Shown piece by piece: positions 13,748 to 17,383 of a DNA stretch of 17,383 nt. Under the pieces are notes generated by a model. The model did not search any database and was not told the DNA's origin. It saw only the letters and a program-made list of their open reading frames with translations. The stretch is from CAZSVE01 sp964610175 (GTDB lineage: Bacteria; Pseudomonadota; Gammaproteobacteria; HK1): NCBI GenBank assembly GCA_964610175.1, contig CAZSVE010000065.1, positions 1 to 17,383 of the forward strand, given 5' to 3'. Position numbers and translations under genes: made by a program. How positions within the stretch are numbered: the first letter of the stretch is position 1; every line of letters starts with the position of its first letter.

Positions 13748-15946
13748 ATGACAAAAAATACAAATACATCAGACGAACTTCATATTGCATTGATCAGTGT
13801 TCATGGTCTGATCCGCGGTGATGACCTCGAGTTGGGTCGCGATCCCGATACCGGGGGACAAACCAAATACGTGGTCGAGGTCGCGCGGGCATTGGCCGCT
13901 CATCCGGATGTAGGACGAGTAGATCTCTTTACACGACAAATTATCGACTCCTCCGTCAGCGAAGATTACGCCCAGCCCGAAGAATCTCTGGGCGGAGAGG
14001 CCAGAATCATTCGCATCGGCGCGGGCCCCCCCGGCTATATCCGCAAGGAGGAACTTTGGGATTATCTCGATGCCTTCGCGGATAACACCTTGTGCTACTT
14101 ACGGGAAATAAATCGTACGCCGGATATAGTACATAGTCATTATGCGGATGCTGGCTATGTAGGGGTTCGAATCGCCCACCAGCTTGGCGTACCCCTCGTG
14201 CATACCGGGCATTCCCTGGGGCGTGTAAAGCGCAGACGCTTGCTTGCTACCGGCCTTACCCTGGGCGATATCGAAACGCGCTATCACATGACGCGTCGAG
14301 TGGAAGCCGAAGAGGATACCCTGGCTACCGCTAATCTCGTCGTCGTCAGCACCCGGAACGAGATCGAGGAGCAGTACCGACTATACGATCATTATCGACC
14401 CGATCGCATGAGCGTGGTGCCTCCCGGTACCGACCTGACGCGCTTTTATCCTCCAATCGGAGACGAAACGGCCACACCCCTTGCCGGCGAGATCGGGCGC
14501 TTCCTGCGCGCTCCGGAAAAACCCATGATTCTGGCGGTTTCCCGCGCCGATGAGCGGAAAAACATCGCAGCCCTGGTGCGAGCCTATGGAGAATCCCCCG
14601 AACTTCGGGAAATAGCCAATCTGGTCATTTCGGCGGGTACCCGAGATGATATTCGCGATCTCGATGCCGCCACCCGCGATGTGTTGACCGATCTTCTCCT
14701 GCTTATCGATCAATACGACCTCTATGGGCGCGTTGCCTATCCCAAACAAATCGGTTCCGAAGAGGTATCGTTGATCTACCGATTAGCCGCTATCAGCAAA
14801 GGCGTGTTCGTCAATCCGGCGTTGACGGAACCCTTTGGTCTTACCCTCATCGAGGCGGCGGCGAGTGGATTGCCCATCGTCGCCACCGAAGACGGTGGAC
14901 CAATGGATATTATCGGCAACTGTAAAAATGGACTATTGATCGACCCGCTGGACATCGACGCCATCGCAAGTGCCATATGGAAGGTGCTAAGAGAAAAGGA
15001 AAACTGGCAACCACTCGCCGATAACGGTCTCAAAGGTGTACAAACCTACTATTCCTGGCAGGCCCATGCGGAAAATTATCTGGAACGGCTAAGATCGGTT
15101 CTTGGGCAGCAGGAGCAATCCATAGAGAGCGAGTTACCGAGACGGCACCCGCTCCTTTTCCAGGATCGGGCATTGGTTGTGGACCTCGATTGCTCGCTCT
15201 TGGGAGAGCGGGAAGCGCTCAGCGCCTTTCTCGATCTGCTCCGAGGAAAAAGACGCCATGTCGGCTTTGGGATCGTCACGGCCCATGGGATTGAATTCGC
15301 CCGAAAGCTACTCAAGAAAAATCGCATCATTACCCCGGATGTGCTGATTGCCGGCATGGGTACGGAGCTCTATTATGCCCCGCAGTTTTTCGTCGATACG
15401 GCATGGGGCGAACACATCGACCATCAGTGGCATCCGAGGGCGCTGCGCCGCATTCTCAATAAAATCCCCGGATTATCGCTGTGTCCCAGGGAAGAGCAGC
15501 TCTACTTCAAGCTTCGCTACACATTCGACGCGGATCGAGCCCCAAGCGTCGAGTATATTACCCGGGCCCTGCGCCAGGAAGGGGAACCCGTTACCCTGTT
15601 TCGTCCTGATCCCACCCACATCGAAATCACCCCGGCACGGGCATCCAAGGGTCTTGCTGTGCGCTATTTCGCCAATCAGTGGGGTATTCCCTTGGAAAAA
15701 ATCCTCGTCGCCGGCGGCTCGACGAGTGACGAAGATATGATACGGGGTAATACCCTGGGTAGCGTGATTGCCAATCCCAGTGCCGACGGTCTATCCCACC
15801 TTGCCGAGGGCGAACGGGTATATTTCTCCGACGGTCGATATGCGCAGGGGATCCTGGATGCCATCGATCACTATGATTTCTTCGGCGAATGCCGCATTCC
15901 GTCCATAACCTCCAACGGAGCTTTGCCTCGAACCGATGAAGCATGA
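13748..15946 (+). CDS. Sucrose-phosphate synthase with fused HAD phosphatase-like domain
   Basis: A cytosolic, two-domain protein of 732 residues. The N-terminal GT-B (GT4) part transfers glucose from a nucleotide sugar to fructose-6-phosphate: GGQTKYVVEVARAL (36-49), HSHYADAGYVG (129-139), HTGHSLGRVKR (152-162), VPPGTDL (224-230), SRADERKN (265-272) and EPFGLTLIEAAASGLP (361-376) with the E-x7-E pair E361/E369. From about 470 a HAD-IIB (SPP-like) domain follows: DLDCS (479-483) keeps both Asp, K634 is present in ASKG, but motif IV is GGSTSDEDM (656-664), not GDSGND, so phosphatase activity is doubtful. Sucrose would serve as osmolyte or reserve. The ATG at 13748 precedes the conserved start; the frame opens at 13649, but that part is IS110 DNA. 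The ribosome binding site is weak. The last residues and stop lie in repeat copy D. Confidence 0.92.
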   Translation: MTKNTNTSDELHIALISVHGLIRGDDLELGRDPDTGGQTKYVVEVARALAAHPDVGRVDLFTRQIIDSSVSEDYAQPEESLGGEARIIRIGAGPPGYIRKEELWDYLDAFADNTLCYLREINRTPDIVHSHYADAGYVGVRIAHQLGVPLVHTGHSLGRVKRRRLLATGLTLGDIETRYHMTRRVEAEEDTLATANLVVVSTRNEIEEQYRLYDHYRPDRMSVVPPGTDLTRFYPPIGDETATPLAGEIGRFLRAPEKPMILAVSRADERKNIAALVRAYGESPELREIANLVISAGTRDDIRDLDAATRDVLTDLLLLIDQYDLYGRVAYPKQIGSEEVSLIYRLAAISKGVFVNPALTEPFGLTLIEAAASGLPIVATEDGGPMDIIGNCKNGLLIDPLDIDAIASAIWKVLREKENWQPLADNGLKGVQTYYSWQAHAENYLERLRSVLGQQEQSIESELPRRHPLLFQDRALVVDLDCSLLGEREALSAFLDLLRGKRRHVGFGIVTAHGIEFARKLLKKNRIITPDVLIAGMGTELYYAPQFFVDTAWGEHIDHQWHPRALRRILNKIPGLSLCPREEQLYFKLRYTFDADRAPSVEYITRALRQEGEPVTLFRPDPTHIEITPARASKGLAVRYFANQWGIPLEKILVAGGSTSDEDMIRGNTLGSVIANPSADGLSHLAEGERVYFSDGRYAQGILDAIDHYDFFGECRIPSITSNGALPRTDEA

Positions 15947-16022
15947 TTTGGTATCGAGGGCAAAACCAGCCTTTTGTAAAACTTGACCCATTTGGGAATG
16001 CCGAGCGGGAAATAAACAAACG
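15917..16022 (+). repeat. Dispersed intergenic repeat, copy D
   Basis: ACGGAGCTTTGCCTCGA, ACCGATGAAGCATGATT (identical to copy A), then TTTTGTAAAACTTGACCC and CCGAGCGGGAAATAAACAAA. The first 30 bases are read as the last codons of the SPS gene (ALPRTDEA, stop 15944-15946). It points toward the broken ATPase gene at 16274. Confidence 0.85.
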
Positions 16023-16273
16023 AGCGCAATTCTGCCCCGAGATGTGGGAATGGTTGCCAGGAAAGCGCGCTGTACGTGGCAACGAGGAGCTTTCATCGTC
16101 GAAGGCGATGAGGCTCGACATGGCTTGTTGTCACAAGAAGATACTCACGAGATCCTTCGATTCGCGAGACACGGCAGTAAGCTTGCCTGTCATTTCGCTT
16201 CCAGAAAAAACCTTTTATTCTCAGGGGGGCGAAAGGTATTCGACGCGATCCATTTCCGGAAGCTGCACAAACC

Positions 16274-17383
16274 ATGAAAAGCTTCGATACCGTCGGGCCC
16301 ATAAAACCAGAAAAGAATTACAACATCCCCGCCCTGTCCCGTTGGGACAGCGACCAAATCCATCGACTCATCGACGAAGAGCGCTACTTCGTCCTCCACG
16401 CCCCGCGCCAAACCGGCAAGACCACCTGCCTGTTGGCCCTCATGGAAGGGCTCGATGGGGAGGGAAACCACACCACCCTCTACGTCAACGTGGAACCTGC
16501 ACAGGCGGCGCGGGGAGATGTGGAAGCCGGGATGCGCACCATCGTCAGCACCATTGCTCGAAACGCCCACCGTTACCTGACAATCAACGGCCTCGGACAT
16601 GGGTCGATGAAACCCTTCACGAATTCGGCCCCCATGGTGCCCTGCAGGGCTTGCTCTCCCGCTGGTCCGAGGAAAACCATCTCCCCATCGTCCTGCTCCT
16701 CGACGAGGTGGACAGCCTGGTAGGGGACACCCTGATCTCGGTCTTGCGCCAGATCCGCGCCGGGTACCCGGATCGCCCCGACGCCTTTCCGCAAACGGTG
16801 CTCCTCACCGGCGTACGAGATGTGCGGGACTACCGCATCCACAACAATGATCATCGGGGCGACAACCGGATCATCACCGGCGGCAGCGCCTTCGACATCG
16901 AATCCGAATCCCTGCGCTTGGGAAACTTTACACGGGAAGACGTTGCCGCGCTTTATGCCCAACACAGCCAAGATACCGGGCAGGTCTTCGAGGAGGGCGT
17001 CATCGATTACGTCTTCGAGCAGACCGATGGTCAGCCCTGGCGGTCAATGCCCTCGGCTACGAGGTCTGTTTCAGAACCAGGCAAAACCGCCACCGCGACC
17101 GCCCGATCACCCTGACAGCCGTCATGGATGCACGGGAGGAACTTATCGAACGACGGGACACCCACCTCGATCAGCTGACCGGCAAACTCAAGGAAGGGCG
17201 CGTACACAAAGTAATCAGTGAACTGCTGGGGGGTGATATCGAAACCGGGTCTTCGCCACCCAGCGAAGATGACCAGCTTTATGCACAGGATCTTGGCCTC
17301 ATCTCCCGAATAAAAATTTTTTGAAGAACCAAAAACCATTCCACGCAACATGATCCCGAGAGGATGCGCGTGGAATACGGCGC
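16274..17383 (+). pseudogene. AAA-like P-loop ATPase, frameshifted
   Basis: Matches by eye a common family of stand-alone AAA-like ATPases (function unknown; often near mobile DNA) that start MKSFNTAGPV and carry HAPRQTGKT. Here Walker A is APRQTGKT (43-50). The first frame holds to about 16590. Homology then continues in a second frame with ETLHEFGPHGALQGLLSRW, Walker B IVLLLDEVDSL (about 16687-16719), GDTLISVLRQIRAGYPDRPD, GVRDVRDYRIH and IITGGSAF. At QPW (about 17040) an apparent one-base loss moves it to a third frame (VNALGYEVCFRT, RRDTHLDQLTGKLKEGRVHK), which stops at 17322. A relic of the usual ending (PIYREVIPR; here TIPRNMIPR, 17335-17361) follows in yet another frame, so the remnant runs to or past the window edge. 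Either a decayed gene or an error-rich assembly stretch; neighbours show no such errors. Confidence 0.85.

Noticed and set aside
15943..16273. Frame running from the SPS end into the ATPase as an SPS-linked gene
   Set aside because: Before 16590 this frame has no homology; it is only the second frame of the broken ATPase gene extended backward by chance.

Overview
The window looks like a chromosomal segment of a gammaproteobacterial sulfur-oxidising bacterium. The pointers are a secreted Gly/Tyr-rich protein resembling sulfur globule proteins, an E. coli-type NADP isocitrate dehydrogenase, glycogen phosphorylase, and a bacterial sucrose-phosphate synthase fused to a HAD phosphatase-like domain. 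The taxonomic call is inference; there is no rRNA, tRNA or other decisive marker. The DNA mixes well-kept metabolic genes with long intergenic stretches full of decayed mobile DNA.

Layout. 1-664: possible tail of an upstream gene, a strong hairpin, then no convincing gene. 685-3189 (-): glgP. 3190-5119: dispersed repeat copy A, a decayed IS3-family transposase and an inverted repeat. 5120-6514 (+): sodium-dependent NSS transporter. 6715-7848 (+): YbdK-type carboxylate-amine ligase. 8011-8631 (+): one-TM coiled-coil protein, convergent with the sulfur-globule-like gene (8711-9061, -), which has a near-consensus promoter and a clear terminator. 9176-10500: IS110 and DUF4351 remnants, a MITE-like inverted repeat and repeat copy B. 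10505-10672 (-): a 55-residue two-TM protein. 10699-11943 (+): icd. 12180-13169 (+): TAXI-type binding protein without its TRAP permease. 13419-13731: repeat copy C joined to an IS110 transposase fragment. 13748-15946 (+): sucrose-phosphate synthase/phosphatase-like fusion. 15917-16022: repeat copy D, overlapping the end of that gene. 16274-end (+): AAA-like ATPase broken by several frameshifts.

How the genes fit together. glgP releases glucose-1-phosphate from storage glucan, and the SPS fusion makes sucrose(-phosphate), a compatible solute or reserve. The isocitrate dehydrogenase is the NADPH- and 2-oxoglutarate-producing TCA step. The NSS transporter and TAXI protein suggest uptake of amino acids and organic acids. 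No multi-gene operon is evident; genes stand singly with wide gaps.

The most unusual feature is a roughly 110-bp intergenic repeat (four clear copies A-D and one half copy E). All copies point the same way as the next downstream gene, and three of them abut or overlap coding ends: the SPS stop, the small-protein stop and the truncated start of the IS110 transposase. It behaves like a small non-autonomous mobile element or a shared leader.
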